DNA of 64,000 bases, from the NCBI GenBank assembly GCA_036558745.1, contig DATBEZ010000116.1:1-64000 (forward strand), read 5' to 3'. Shown here in pieces: positions 44,444-52,956 of this stretch. The translations under genes were made by a program, and so were the position numbers. This stretch comes from JAMXLJ01 sp036558745 (GTDB lineage Bacteria; Actinomycetota; Acidimicrobiia; IMCC26256; JAMXLJ01). The notes beneath the pieces were generated by a model. It made no database searches. It worked only from the letters and a program-made list of their open reading frames with translations, and was not told the origin of the DNA. The stretch's first letter is position 1. Each line of letters starts with the position of its first letter.

Positions 44444-44994
44444 ACCTGCTCCCGGAACCGGTCGATGGCGAGGGCGAACCCGCTCAGGTCGTGACTCACG
44501 TACTGCTCGAAGTGATCGGGGACGAGCAGCGCGTCGCCGGAGACCGCGAGCTGGGCCGGGCGCGGGACGTACCACGGCTCCTTGACGTCCTCGCGACGGA
44601 GCTCGTAGCCCACGATCACTCCACGCCCGCCGACGGCGAGCACGAGGTCCGACACCGTTCCCAGCTGCACGCCGCCCTCGGTGATCACCGCGTCGCCGAG
44701 CACGTTGCGATCGCTCGGCGGGCGCGCGACCTCGTCGGGCGCGTCGCCCGGTGCGGTCAGGGTCGACTCGTCCTCGATCATGACGGCGGCCGGGCCGATC
44801 GCGCCCACCGACGCCGCTGGCAGCACCGCCTTCATCCGTCCGCGCAGGAAGCCGCGCTTGTTCAACGTGAAGCCGAGCAACGACCCTTCGTCGGCCGCGT
44901 AGATCACGTCACGGATCTCGGCGACGTCCTCTCCGCCGCGGACCGTCACGACGGGGAGGCCGATCACCTCGGACGTGCGCATGTAGCGAGTCAC
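44440..44994 (-). CDS. PRC-barrel domain protein
   Basis: 184 residues with two PRC-barrel-like units: about 5-80 (RTSEVIGLPVVTVRGGEDVA then EIRDVIYA) and about 100-175 (NVLGDAVITEGGVQLGTVSD). The second contains conserved Gly/Val strand pairs and ends with FEQYVSHDLSGFALA. GTG start overlapping the stop of the 45-residue membrane gene by 4 bases; an ATG at 44982 is possible. Three genes are coupled here. Function unknown. Confidence 0.78.
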   Translation of the reverse strand: MTRYMRTSEVIGLPVVTVRGGEDVAEIRDVIYAADEGSLLGFTLNKRGFLRGRMKAVLPAASVGAIGPAAVMIEDESTLTAPGDAPDEVARPPSDRNVLGDAVITEGGVQLGTVSDLVLAVGGRGVIVGYELRREDVKEPWYVPRPAQLAVSGDALLVPDHFEQYVSHDLSGFALAIDRFREQV

Positions 44995-45128
44995 GGCTCG
45001 TCCCGTCGTGAGCGTCGCGGGCGCGACGGGGCCGCGATGACCCCACCGGTGCGCCGCCGCCGCTGCAGGAGGAGCGCGAGCACGATGACGATGATCGCGA
45101 TCACGACGACGAGGACGAGCCAGCTCAC
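44991..45128 (-). CDS. 45-residue single-span membrane protein
   Basis: A GTG start, one hydrophobic helix (SWLVLVVVIAIIVIVLALLL, about 2-21) and a very basic tail (QRRRRTGG, PSRPRRSRRDEP) on the cytoplasmic side by the positive-inside rule. Its stop overlaps the PRC-barrel start by 4 bases, so it is probably real and made with that protein. It is divergent from the topoisomerase gene 91 bases away. Confidence 0.65.
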   Translation of the reverse strand: MSWLVLVVVIAIIVIVLALLLQRRRRTGGVIAAPSRPRRSRRDEP

Positions 45129-45218
45129 GACGCGATCTGTGCCCTGGCCGGCGGCGCCCGAAACGGGCCGGACCCGCGACCGTTTCGTGCCCGCGCGTGG
45201 TGGGAATGCCAGGCCCCG

Positions 45219-46304
45219 ATGGCGCAGCTCGAACCGACGGTCGACGAGATCCCACCCGAGCTCACGTACTGCTCGGACGACGGCCCCGGACTGCGTCGCC
45301 GGCGGGCCGGCCGCGGCTTCACATACGTGGGCACGAACGGCAAGAAGGTCACGGACGACGCGACGCTGGCCCGGATCAAGGGGCTCGCGATCCCGCCCGC
45401 CTGGACCGACGTGTGGATCGCTCCCCACGACGATTGCCACATGCAGGCCACCGGCCGCGACGCCCGCGGGCGCAAGCAGTACCGGTACCACCCGGCGTGG
45501 ACGGCGTGGCGCGACGAGGTGAAGTACGACCGGCTCGTCGAGTTCGGTGAGACGCTCCCCAGGATCCGGCGCCGGGTGGTCGCGGACCTCGCGCTACCGG
45601 GCCTGCCACGCGACAAGGTGCTGGCGACGATCGTCCACCTCCTCGAGACCACGCTCGTGCGCGTCGGCAACGAGGAGTACGCGAAGGCCAACGAATCCTT
45701 CGGCCTCACGACCCTGCGCAGCCGGCACGTCCGCGTGGACGGGTCGAACCTGCGGCTGGCGTTCAAGGCGAAGAGCGGGAAGCAGCAGTCGGTCCGGGTG
45801 CACGATCGCCGGATGGCGCGCGTCGTGAAGCAGCTGCAGGACCTTCCCGGCCAGCAGCTGTTCCAGTACGAGGAGGGCGGGGGGCCACACCATGTCACCT
45901 CGGGCGACGTGAACGCGTACCTCCGCGAGGTCGCGGGCTGCGACTTCACCGCGAAGGACTTCCGGACGTGGATGGGCACGCTCCTGGCCGCGACCGTGCT
46001 CGCCAACCACGAGCCGGTGGACGGCGACCGCGCCGCGCGCCGCGAGGCCGCAGCCGCGATCGAGCTCGTCGCGTCACGGCTCAACAACACGCGCGCGGTC
46101 TGCCAGCGCTCCTACGTCCACCCGCAGGTCGTCGACCTCTTCGTCGACGGTGAGCTGCAGTCGCTGTGGGCCTCGGGGCCGTCGCGCGACGGGCGCTGGG
46201 TCGTCGCCGAGGAGCGCAAGCTGCTCGCGGTGTTGCGCGAGACCCGTCGCCGCGCTCGCCGCGCCCGCAAGCACGAGGCCCGCACCCTCGCGAAGGCGGC
46301 CTGA
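45219..46304 (+). CDS. DNA topoisomerase IB (poxvirus/eukaryote type)
   Basis: 361 residues, the normal size for a bacterial TopIB. The catalytic Tyr is in VCQRSYVHPQV (residue 299). The active-site Arg/Lys residues are in LTTLRSRHVRVDG and the KAKSGKQQSVRV segment, and the core DFTAKDFRTWMGT motif matches the family. It relaxes supercoils by a 3' phosphotyrosine intermediate. The ATG start has a weak ribosome site, and the gene is divergent from the membrane/PRC-barrel operon. It has no visible operon partner downstream. Confidence 0.93.
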   Translation: MAQLEPTVDEIPPELTYCSDDGPGLRRRRAGRGFTYVGTNGKKVTDDATLARIKGLAIPPAWTDVWIAPHDDCHMQATGRDARGRKQYRYHPAWTAWRDEVKYDRLVEFGETLPRIRRRVVADLALPGLPRDKVLATIVHLLETTLVRVGNEEYAKANESFGLTTLRSRHVRVDGSNLRLAFKAKSGKQQSVRVHDRRMARVVKQLQDLPGQQLFQYEEGGGPHHVTSGDVNAYLREVAGCDFTAKDFRTWMGTLLAATVLANHEPVDGDRAARREAAAAIELVASRLNNTRAVCQRSYVHPQVVDLFVDGELQSLWASGPSRDGRWVVAEERKLLAVLRETRRRARRARKHEARTLAKAA

Positions 46305-46335
46305 TCGGGCTCCCCGCCTTCGACGGTGTCGGGGT

Positions 46336-46356
46336 CGCGCGGTTCGAACCCGCGCG
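46336..46356 (+). terminator. Hairpin after topoisomerase IB, with a T-arm-like loop
   Basis: A perfect 7-bp stem (CGCGCGG/CCGCGCG) with the loop TTCGAAC. It looks like a tRNA T-arm, but there are no acceptor or anticodon arms, so a terminator is the simpler reading. It starts 32 bases after the stop codon. Confidence 0.5.
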
Positions 46357-46413
46357 TTCCAGGCACCGCCGCGGCGGCGAATCGAACGAGAGATCGAACG
46401 GGAGAAAGGCACC

Positions 46414-46959
46414 ATGAGCCAGCAGCGGACGCCGAGCACACCGCGACGCATCGCCGGCGAGGTCGCCGCGCACGTCGCAGCCGAGGAGCACGCGTACGCG
46501 GCGGGAACCCCGCGGCCGCTCGGGGGCTACGCGGCGCTGCTGTCCGCGTACGGGACCGGTGTCGGCGCGCTGGCGTGGGCGATCCGCCGGCACGGGGCGC
46601 TCCCCGAACGGGTGCCCGCGGGTGACCTCGCGCTGATCACGGTCGCGACGCACAAGCTCGCCCGGCTCGTCACGAAGGACTCTGTGACCGCGGTCGTGCG
46701 GGCCCCGTTCACGCGCTTCGACGAGCCGATCGGCGAGGGCGAGGTGAACGAGGAGGTGCGCGGGTCGGGCATGCGGCATGCCACCGGCGAGCTGCTGACG
46801 TGTCCCTTCTGCTTCGCGCAGTGGATCGCAACGGGCTTCATCGGCGCGTACGTGCTCGCGCCGCGCGCGACGCGCCTCGTCGCGTCCGTCTTCGCCGTGC
46901 TGGCTGGGAGCGACGCGCTCCAATTCGGGTACAGCGCGCTCCGCAAGCTCGAAGGCTGA
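46414..46959 (+). CDS. DUF1360 membrane-associated protein
   Basis: 181 residues. After a polar N-terminus with GGYAALLSAYGTGVGALAWA, it contains the DUF1360 signature ELLTCPFCFAQWIATGFIGA (two Cys in a C-x-x-C) and hydrophobic segments around residues 40-55, 125-145 and 150-170. The family is of unknown function and occurs in spore-forming and soil bacteria. ATG start with GGGAGAAAGG upstream. It is followed at 36 bases by a LuxR regulator. Confidence 0.85.
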   Translation: MSQQRTPSTPRRIAGEVAAHVAAEEHAYAAGTPRPLGGYAALLSAYGTGVGALAWAIRRHGALPERVPAGDLALITVATHKLARLVTKDSVTAVVRAPFTRFDEPIGEGEVNEEVRGSGMRHATGELLTCPFCFAQWIATGFIGAYVLAPRATRLVASVFAVLAGSDALQFGYSALRKLEG

Positions 46960-46995
46960 GCAGGCGACACGCGGGGCGCGTACCGTGTCTCGCGT

Positions 46996-48645
46996 ATGAG
47001 CGAGACCGTCGCCGGATCGATCGCCTCCGGGCGGGCCGCACTGCGGGCGGGTGATGCGACGGCCGCCCGGTCCGCCTTCGGCGCCGTCATCGCCGTCGCA
47101 CCCGACGACGGCGACGCGCTCGAGGGCATGGCCCGTGCCGACTATCTCGACCTCGACTACTCGGGCGCGATCGAACACTGGACGAGCGCCTACGCGTCGC
47201 ACCGGGCGACCGGCGACCACGTGGGCGCGGTACGGGTCGCGCGCATGCTGGCGTTCATCTACGGCGCCGTCGTCGGCGACGCCGCCGTCATGGGCGGCTG
47301 GCTCGCCCGTGCACAGACACTCCTGAACCACGCGGGTGACACACCCGAGGCGGGCTGGGTCGCGCTCAACGTCGCGATGTTCGAAGGGGATCGTCCCCGC
47401 AAGGAGCAACAGTTCCGCGACGCGCTCGCGGTTGCGCGCCGCTTCGGCGACACCGACCTCGAGGTGGCCGCGCTCGCGTACCTCGGAGCCAGCCTCGTCC
47501 ACGCCGATCGGGTCGACGAGGGCATGATGCTCCTCGACGAGGCGCTCGCCGCGGTCGCGGGGCGAGAGGTCGACAACTTCCAGGTGGTCGAGGAGACCTT
47601 CTGCCAGCTGTTCTCGGCCTGTGAGCACGCTCACGACGTCGCGCGCGCCGAGCAGTGGATGCGCATCGGCGACGAGATCGCGACACGGCGTCGCCTCCCG
47701 GCGGTGTCGGCGTTCTGCCGGACGCACTACGGGGGGCTGCTCACGGTAGCGGGGCGCTGGCCCGAAGCCGACGCCGCGCTCAGCGAGGCGGTTCGGCTCT
47801 GGGCGCTGGGCTTCCGCGCGTTGCGCGGCGGTGCGCTCGTGCGACTCGCCGACCTGCGCGTGCGTCAGGGTCGCTTCGAGGAGGCCGAGCAGTTGCTTGC
47901 GGGGCTGGAGGACGCTCCCGAGGCGGCACGACCGCTCGCCGCCATCCGTCTCGCCACGGGTCGGACCGAGCTCGCACGCGACATCATCGAGCGCGCGCTC
48001 GTCGGCATCGAACCGACGAGCCCCGCCGCGGCGCCGTTGAACGCGCTGCTCGTCGACGTGCTCCTCGAAGCCGGGTGCATCGACGAGGCGGCCGCGACCG
48101 CCGAGCTGCTCGCGACGTGCGCGCGCCACCATCCCATTCCCTATCTCAGCGCGGTGGCGGCGCTCGCGCGCGGCCGGGTGTGCCTCGCCACGGGCACCGG
48201 TGACCCCCGCGCCTGCCTGCGCGAGGCACTCGCAGGCTTCGGGCGCGCGCAGATGCCCATGGAGCTGGCCCGTGCGCGCGTCGACCTGGCCCAGGCGCTG
48301 CTCACGGACCGTCCCGACGTCGCGGTCGCGGAGGCGCGCGCCGCACTGGACGAATTCGAGCGGCTCCAGGCGGCGCGCGACGCCGATGCCGCTGCGGCAC
48401 TGCTGCGGACGCTCGGCACGCGGACTGCGCCGGGCGGGCGGGTGAGCGGGCCTCTGACCAAGCGGGAGGTCGAGGTGCTCGACCTGCTCGGCCATGGGCT
48501 CTCGAACCGGGAGATCTCCGACCGGTTGTACATCAGCCGCAAGACGGTCGAGCACCACGTCGGCAACATCCTGGCGAAGCTCGGCCTGCGCGGCCGGGCC
48601 GAGGCCGCGGCCTACGCGGCCCGGGCGAAACCAGCCGGCGAATAG
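46996..48645 (+). CDS. TPR-containing LuxR-family transcriptional regulator
   Basis: 549 residues. Helical TPR-like repeats fill 1-460 (for example LRAGDATAARSAFGAVIAVA). A C-terminal LuxR helix-turn-helix covers about 480-540: LTKREVEVLDLLGHGLSNRE then ISDRLYISRKTVEHHVGNIL. It lacks the NB-ARC/AAA ATPase normally present in LAL/MalT regulators and has no receiver domain, so the TPR part is probably the sensor. It may regulate the FAD oxidoreductase gene that starts 71 bases later. ATG start at 46996. Confidence 0.88.
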   Translation: MSETVAGSIASGRAALRAGDATAARSAFGAVIAVAPDDGDALEGMARADYLDLDYSGAIEHWTSAYASHRATGDHVGAVRVARMLAFIYGAVVGDAAVMGGWLARAQTLLNHAGDTPEAGWVALNVAMFEGDRPRKEQQFRDALAVARRFGDTDLEVAALAYLGASLVHADRVDEGMMLLDEALAAVAGREVDNFQVVEETFCQLFSACEHAHDVARAEQWMRIGDEIATRRRLPAVSAFCRTHYGGLLTVAGRWPEADAALSEAVRLWALGFRALRGGALVRLADLRVRQGRFEEAEQLLAGLEDAPEAARPLAAIRLATGRTELARDIIERALVGIEPTSPAAAPLNALLVDVLLEAGCIDEAAATAELLATCARHHPIPYLSAVAALARGRVCLATGTGDPRACLREALAGFGRAQMPMELARARVDLAQALLTDRPDVAVAEARAALDEFERLQAARDADAAAALLRTLGTRTAPGGRVSGPLTKREVEVLDLLGHGLSNREISDRLYISRKTVEHHVGNILAKLGLRGRAEAAAYAARAKPAGE

Positions 48646-48683
48646 GGGATCTCCCCGATACCCGGTGGGTCCGTCCCCGTCAT

Positions 48684-48707
48684 CCTCCGACCATGACCAG
48701 TCGGAGG
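48684..48707 (+). promoter_or_regulatory. Hairpin masking the ribosome site of the FAD oxidoreductase gene
   Basis: CCTCCGAC (48684-48691) pairs with GTCGGAGG (48700-48707), a perfect 8-bp stem with an 8-base loop. The right arm contains the start of the GGAGGGGG ribosome site of the gene that begins at 48717. Translation may need this stem to be opened, by temperature or a ligand. Structure by eye only. Confidence 0.5.
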
Positions 48708-48716
48708 GGGCGAGAC

Positions 48717-49940
48717 GTGACGAACGCATACGACGCGATCGTGGTGGGTGCGCGCTGCGCGGGCGCACCGACCGCCATGTTGCTGGCGCGCAGGGGCTAC
48801 CGCGTGCTGCTCGTGGACCGGTCCACGTTCCCGAGCGACACGGTGTCGACACATCTGGTCCACGCGCCGGGTGTCGCCGCGCTCGCGCGATGGAACCTCT
48901 TGGATCGGGTCGTCGCGAGTGGCTGCCCACCCATCGGGACGTACTCGTTCGATTTCGGTCCGGTCACGATCACCGGTTCGCCGCGACCGGCCGGCAGCGT
49001 GCGCACCGGGTACGCGCCCCGCCGGACCGTGCTCGACGCGATCCTCGTCGACGGTGCTGCCGACGCGGGCGTGGAGGTGCGCGAGGGCTTCACGGTCGAC
49101 GAGCTCGTGGTGGAGGACGGCGTCGTGACGGGCATCCGCGGCCGTACCAGCGGGGGAACGGAAGTCGTCGAGCGCGCGCGGGTCGTCGTCGGCGCCGACG
49201 GTCGCAACTCCCGGGTGGCGAAGGCAGTGCGACCGCACCAGTACCACGAGAAGCCGATGCTGCAGTGGAGCGCATACACCTACTGGAGCGGGCTCCCGAT
49301 CGGCGGCATGGAGACCGTGATCCGTCCCGACCGGGGTTGGGGCGCGTTCCCGACCAACGACGGCCTCACGCTGGTCGTCGTCGGGTGGCCGTACGCGGAG
49401 GCATCGGCCTACAAGACCGACGTCGAGGCGAACTATCTCAAGACACTGGAGCTCGCCCCGGAGTTCGCGGAGCGCGTTCGGGCAGCAACCCGTGAGACGC
49501 GCTTCTCGGGAGGATCGGTGGAGAACTACTTCCGCACGCCGTTCGGGCCGGGCTGGGCACTCGTCGGCGACGCGGGGTACGAGCGTGACCCGATCACGGC
49601 GCAGGGGATCAGCGATGCGTTTCGCGATGCGGAGCTGTGCGCGAACGCGCTGGACGAGGCGCTCGACGGGCGGCGACCGTTCGACGCCGTCATGTCCGAC
49701 TATCAGCAGACGCGTGACGCGGCCGTGTTGCCGATGTACGAGTTCACGACCCAACTGGCAACGCTGGAACCACCGCCCCCCGAGGTGCAGCAACTCCTCG
49801 GTGCCATCCACGGAGATCCCGAGGCGATGGACGCGTTCGTGAGTGTCGTCGCGGGCACGATGTCGCCCGTCGAGTTCTTCGATCCGGACCGCATCGAACG
49901 GACGATGGCGAACGCAGTATCGCGCGCGCCGGCTCGATGA
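48717..49940 (+). CDS. FAD-dependent oxidoreductase, geranylgeranyl-reductase/monooxygenase type
   Basis: 407 residues. N-terminal Rossmann FAD-binding motif AIVVGARCAGAPTAMLLARR, then the second glycine motif VVVGADGRNSRVA (NAD(P)H/FAD), and GWALVGDAGYERDPITAQGI, a GD-x-(A/G) motif close to the flavin. The domain order matches the FAD_binding_3/geranylgeranyl reductase-like group, which includes aromatic hydroxylases. The GTG start is chosen because it follows GGAGGGGG; the upstream ATG at 48693 lies in the loop of the hairpin and has no ribosome site. Substrate unknown. Confidence 0.88.
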   Translation: MTNAYDAIVVGARCAGAPTAMLLARRGYRVLLVDRSTFPSDTVSTHLVHAPGVAALARWNLLDRVVASGCPPIGTYSFDFGPVTITGSPRPAGSVRTGYAPRRTVLDAILVDGAADAGVEVREGFTVDELVVEDGVVTGIRGRTSGGTEVVERARVVVGADGRNSRVAKAVRPHQYHEKPMLQWSAYTYWSGLPIGGMETVIRPDRGWGAFPTNDGLTLVVVGWPYAEASAYKTDVEANYLKTLELAPEFAERVRAATRETRFSGGSVENYFRTPFGPGWALVGDAGYERDPITAQGISDAFRDAELCANALDEALDGRRPFDAVMSDYQQTRDAAVLPMYEFTTQLATLEPPPPEVQQLLGAIHGDPEAMDAFVSVVAGTMSPVEFFDPDRIERTMANAVSRAPAR

Positions 49941-49959
49941 GATCGACAAGACTGGGTTC

Positions 49960-50523
49960 GTGCCGGGCGCCGATGGCGAGCTTCCTGCGGGGTCGTTTTC
50001 ATCGTGGCTGTCGGACATGACCCGCGCGCTGCGCGGGGAGGTCGCCGCCGACGTGCCGTGCGGGACGTGCTCGGCGTGCTGCACGTCGTCGCAGTTCGTC
50101 CACATCGAACCGGACGAGATCGACACGCTCGCGCACGTTCCCGCCGCGCTGCGGTTCCCCGCGCCCGGCCTACCGGCCGGTCACGTCGTGCTCGGCTACG
50201 ACGGCCGCGGGCACTGTCCGATGCTCGTGGACGGTCGCTGCTCGATCTACGACCATCGTCCGCGGACGTGCCGGACGTACGACTGCCGGGTGTTCACGGC
50301 TGCGGACGTCGAGCCGGACGCCGACGGGATCGCCACCCGTGTGCGTCAGTGGCGCTTCGCGTACCCGACACCCGACGACCGAGCGCAGCACGATGCGGTA
50401 CGGGCCGCGGCGGCGCGGCTGCGCGACGACAGCGAACCACGCTCCCCCGATGTCGTCCCTCGGAACGCGACCGAGCTCGCGCTGCGCGCGGTGGACGCCG
50501 TCGTCGCCGGCGAAGGCCCGTAG
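49960..50523 (+). CDS. YkgJ-type cysteine-cluster protein (UPF0153)
   Basis: 187 residues from a GTG chosen for position; an ATG at 50017 is possible. The eight-Cys signature is seen as ADVPCGTCSACCTSSQF, then GHCPMLVDGRCSIYDHRPRT with CRTYDCRVF following. This is the PF03692 family, which probably binds an Fe-S cluster or zinc. It may maintain or modify other metalloproteins, but its role is unproven. It starts 20 bases after the FAD oxidoreductase gene, suggesting one transcript, and ends 2 bases from the convergent FMN reductase. Confidence 0.85.
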   Translation: MPGADGELPAGSFSSWLSDMTRALRGEVAADVPCGTCSACCTSSQFVHIEPDEIDTLAHVPAALRFPAPGLPAGHVVLGYDGRGHCPMLVDGRCSIYDHRPRTCRTYDCRVFTAADVEPDADGIATRVRQWRFAYPTPDDRAQHDAVRAAAARLRDDSEPRSPDVVPRNATELALRAVDAVVAGEGP

Positions 50524-50525
50524 CG

Positions 50526-51053
50526 TCAGGCGACGCCGGCGCAGGGTCCGGTCGTCACGACCTCGAGGAGGCGCGTCAGCACGTGCTCGGCACGCGCCGG
50601 GAGCTCGTCGTCGGAACCACCGCGTGGGACCGCGACCGTGAACGAGTCACAGACGCGCGCGCCCTGCATGCCGACCGTCCGCTCGACCCAGTCGCGTGCG
50701 CCCGCGCCGCGCTCCTGGCTCGGCGCCGCGCTCAGGATCACCACCGACTTGCCGTAGAGATCGCCCGAGCCCACCAACCAGTCGAGCGCGTTCTTCAACG
50801 AACCCGGCATCCCGCCCGCGTACTCCGGGGTCGCGATCACGACGACGTCCACAGCACCGATCGCGGCGCGCAGCGCGCTCACACCGGGCGGAACCGGCTC
50901 CGTGTCACGTTCCGGGCTGAAGTGCGGGATGTCGTCGATCGGCGCGGCCAGCGTCATGTCGTCAGGCGGCGCGACGGCGCGCGCGATGAGCTGCAGGAGC
51001 GCCGTGTTCGACGACGCCGGGTTCAGGCTGCCCGAGATCCCCAAGATCCTCAT
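50526..51053 (-). CDS. NADPH-dependent FMN reductase
   Basis: 175 residues with a flavodoxin-like fold: N-terminal MRILGISGSLNPASSNTALL (phosphate-binding loop), ATPEYAGGMPGSLKNALDWL (isoalloxazine contact) and VVILSAAPSQERGAG. This is the T-(P/E)YAGGMPG signature of the NAD(P)H:FMN/quinone oxidoreductases. Cytoplasmic. ATG start. It is 57 bases downstream of the PIG-L gene and could be the last gene of that operon. Confidence 0.9.
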   Translation of the reverse strand: MRILGISGSLNPASSNTALLQLIARAVAPPDDMTLAAPIDDIPHFSPERDTEPVPPGVSALRAAIGAVDVVVIATPEYAGGMPGSLKNALDWLVGSGDLYGKSVVILSAAPSQERGAGARDWVERTVGMQGARVCDSFTVAVPRGGSDDELPARAEHVLTRLLEVVTTGPCAGVA

Positions 51054-51110
51054 GGGGCGGTCAACCGCGCGACACCACGTCTGCTTCCCGAGGTCTCGGT
51101 CCGGCGGAGA

Positions 51111-51887
51111 TCAGGGACGGCGCTCGGCCCGGCGGAACGTCTCGCTCCTCCACCACGACCGGTACGTCTCCTCGCCCACGACCTCGGCGAGCCCGGTGGT
51201 CTGGCTCGCGTGGGCGGCCAGGGCCCGCCGCTTGCGGGCCACCTCCCGCTCGTCGAGCTCGACGCGCAGCGCGACGTCGGCCTCTGCGCACCCGACGGGC
51301 CGGTGGTCGCCGAACAGTCCGATCCGCTCGTGGAGCGGTCGGTACCGCTCGAGGAACTCGTCCGTCATCACCGCGTAGAGGAGCTCGCCGGTCCCGAGGC
51401 GCCGCCATGCATCGGTCGTCCACCGGTGGACGGCGAGGTGATCGGGATGGCCGGTGATGCCGCCCTCGTCGAACGTGACGATGACGTCCGGCCGGAAGAT
51501 CTCGATCATGCCCGCGATCTCCGCGACCCCGCGCTCGTGCGGGATGTCCGCGCAGCCGCCGTCGGGATGCCCGAGGATGTGCAATGCGTCGACGCGGGCG
51601 ATGCGCAGGCTCGCGCGCAACTCGTCCTCGCGCAGACGCTCGAACACGGATTGCGGGCGCGTGTCGTCGTCCGGTCTCCCGAGCTCACCGCGCGTCGCAG
51701 TGACGCACGTGACCCGTCCGCCAGTGTGCGCGACGCGCGCCATCAACCCGGCGCTCAGGTACGCCTCGTCGTCGGGGTGTGCCCACACGCCGAGCAGACG
51801 CACGGGCAGCCGGTCGCGGACGCGCGCGACAGGGTCGGTCGCGTCGTCAGCAGCGAACGCGCCACCCGTGATCGGTTCCGCGGTCAC
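51111..51887 (-). CDS. PIG-L/LmbE-family deacetylase
   Basis: 258 residues. Zinc-binding motif AHPDDEAYLSAG near residue 35 (His-Pro-Asp-Asp) and the third ligand in GITGHPDHLAV. The family includes MshB and Mca of mycothiol metabolism and N-acetylglucosaminyl deacetylases. The C-terminal domain is longer than the minimal fold. A role in mycothiol-type chemistry is plausible but not shown. The GTG start overlaps the AzlD stop codon by 4 bases, placing it in the AzlC/AzlD operon. Confidence 0.87.
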   Translation of the reverse strand: MTAEPITGGAFAADDATDPVARVRDRLPVRLLGVWAHPDDEAYLSAGLMARVAHTGGRVTCVTATRGELGRPDDDTRPQSVFERLREDELRASLRIARVDALHILGHPDGGCADIPHERGVAEIAGMIEIFRPDVIVTFDEGGITGHPDHLAVHRWTTDAWRRLGTGELLYAVMTDEFLERYRPLHERIGLFGDHRPVGCAEADVALRVELDEREVARKRRALAAHASQTTGLAEVVGEETYRSWWRSETFRRAERRP

Positions 51888-52198
51888 GACGCCACCGCCG
51901 CGACGAGCAGCGCAACGGGCAGGCCTACGAGCAGCGCGTGCGCCGCGTTGTGGGTCCGGCGGACGACCGCCGCGGCGAGCACCACGGCGAGGAGGTCTCC
52001 CAGTGCAGGTGCGCGCACGGAATGCGCGGAGGTGAACAGGGACCCGGTCACGACCGCGGCGAGCACCGCCGGTGCGCCGAAGCGGAGGCGGGCGGCCACA
52101 CGATCCGGCAACGGACGCCGGTCGAGCGCGAACACCATCGAGACCCGCAGCAGGTACGTGCACAAGGCCGCGCCGAGGATGACGAGCCAGGTGGTCAC
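51884..52198 (-). CDS. azlD: AzlD-like branched-chain amino acid exporter small subunit
   Basis: 104 residues, with about four membrane helices: TTWLVILGAALCTYLLRVSM at the start, then APAVLAAVVTGSLFTSA and GDLLAVVLAAAVVRRT. Size and pattern match AzlD, which pairs with AzlC to export branched-chain amino acids or related compounds. GTG start overlapping the AzlC stop by 4 bases. Confidence 0.85.
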   Translation of the reverse strand: MTTWLVILGAALCTYLLRVSMVFALDRRPLPDRVAARLRFGAPAVLAAVVTGSLFTSAHSVRAPALGDLLAVVLAAAVVRRTHNAAHALLVGLPVALLVAAVAS

Positions 52199-52956
52199 GA
52201 CGGCCTCCGATCGACGAGGCCTCCCACGAGCACGCCGAGCACGATGGCGGCGAGGAGACCGAGGTGGCTCGGGATCACGGGTCCGGCGAGCGCAGCGGCG
52301 CCGGCGACCAGCGCGGCGACGAGCGCCGCGCGGTCCTTCACGGTTGCGGCGAGCAGCCCGACGAACGCGAGCGGCGCCGCGATCTGCAGCAGCTCCGGTG
52401 ACGGGATCGACGCCGCGAACAGCGTTGCAATCCCCTGCGTCGTCACCCAGCCGACGGCGAGCACCATCGCCCCGCCGACGTAGTACGCGCGTCGTTGCGC
52501 GCGGTCGAGATCGCCGGCGGCGAAGCGCTCGGTGCACACGACGTAGAGCTGGTCCACGAGCGGGAACGCGAGCCAGAGCCGACGCCGGCGAGGCTCGTGG
52601 CGGAACCACTCGGCCAGCGCGGCGGAGTACAGCACGAACCGGCTGTTGATCAGCACGACCGTGCCGACGATGACGAGCGGTGCGACGCCCTTGTCGAGCA
52701 GCTCCACCGCGGTGAGCTGCGCGATCCCTCCGAAGAGCAGCAACGACCCTGCCCAGCCTGCGAGGTGGTCGATCGCGGCCCGGTGCACCGTGACGCCGAT
52801 CACAACTGCGAACGGAAGGATGCCGAGCAGCAGCGGCAGCATGTCCCGCGCGCCGGCGAGAGCAGCGCCCCGACTCCCGGTACGCGTCGCGGTGCGGCGC
52901 TCGGCCGCCTCGGTGACGACGGGACCGGCGTCGACGGTCGCTTCGATCGTGCTCAT
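52195..52956 (-). CDS. azlC: AzlC-like branched-chain amino acid exporter large subunit
   Basis: 253 residues. After a polar Ala/Thr-rich start it has the AzlC pattern LLLGILPFAVVIGVTV, LLLFGGIAQLTAVELLDKG and NSRFVLYSAALAEW, followed by further membrane helices to the C-terminus. The pair AzlC/AzlD exports amino acids such as valine or azaleucine. The ATG overlaps the SnoaL-like stop by 4 bases. Heptamer repeats lie 34-62 bases upstream in the preceding gene. Confidence 0.88.
   Translation of the reverse strand: MSTIEATVDAGPVVTEAAERRTATRTGSRGAALAGARDMLPLLLGILPFAVVIGVTVHRAAIDHLAGWAGSLLLFGGIAQLTAVELLDKGVAPLVIVGTVVLINSRFVLYSAALAEWFRHEPRRRRLWLAFPLVDQLYVVCTERFAAGDLDRAQRRAYYVGGAMVLAVGWVTTQGIATLFAASIPSPELLQIAAPLAFVGLLAATVKDRAALVAALVAGAAALAGPVIPSHLGLLAAIVLGVLVGGLVDRRPS

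Noticed and set aside
46331..46362. A tRNA T-arm-like sequence (GGTTCGAACC within a CG-rich stem) after the topoisomerase gene
   Set aside because: No matching acceptor stem, D-arm or anticodon arm could be found on either strand, so a terminator-type hairpin is the simpler reading.
46081..48930. Long minus-strand frame (949 codons) opposite the DUF1360 and LuxR genes
   Set aside because: Antisense shadow; composition rather than conserved sequence, and it contradicts intact genes on the other strand.
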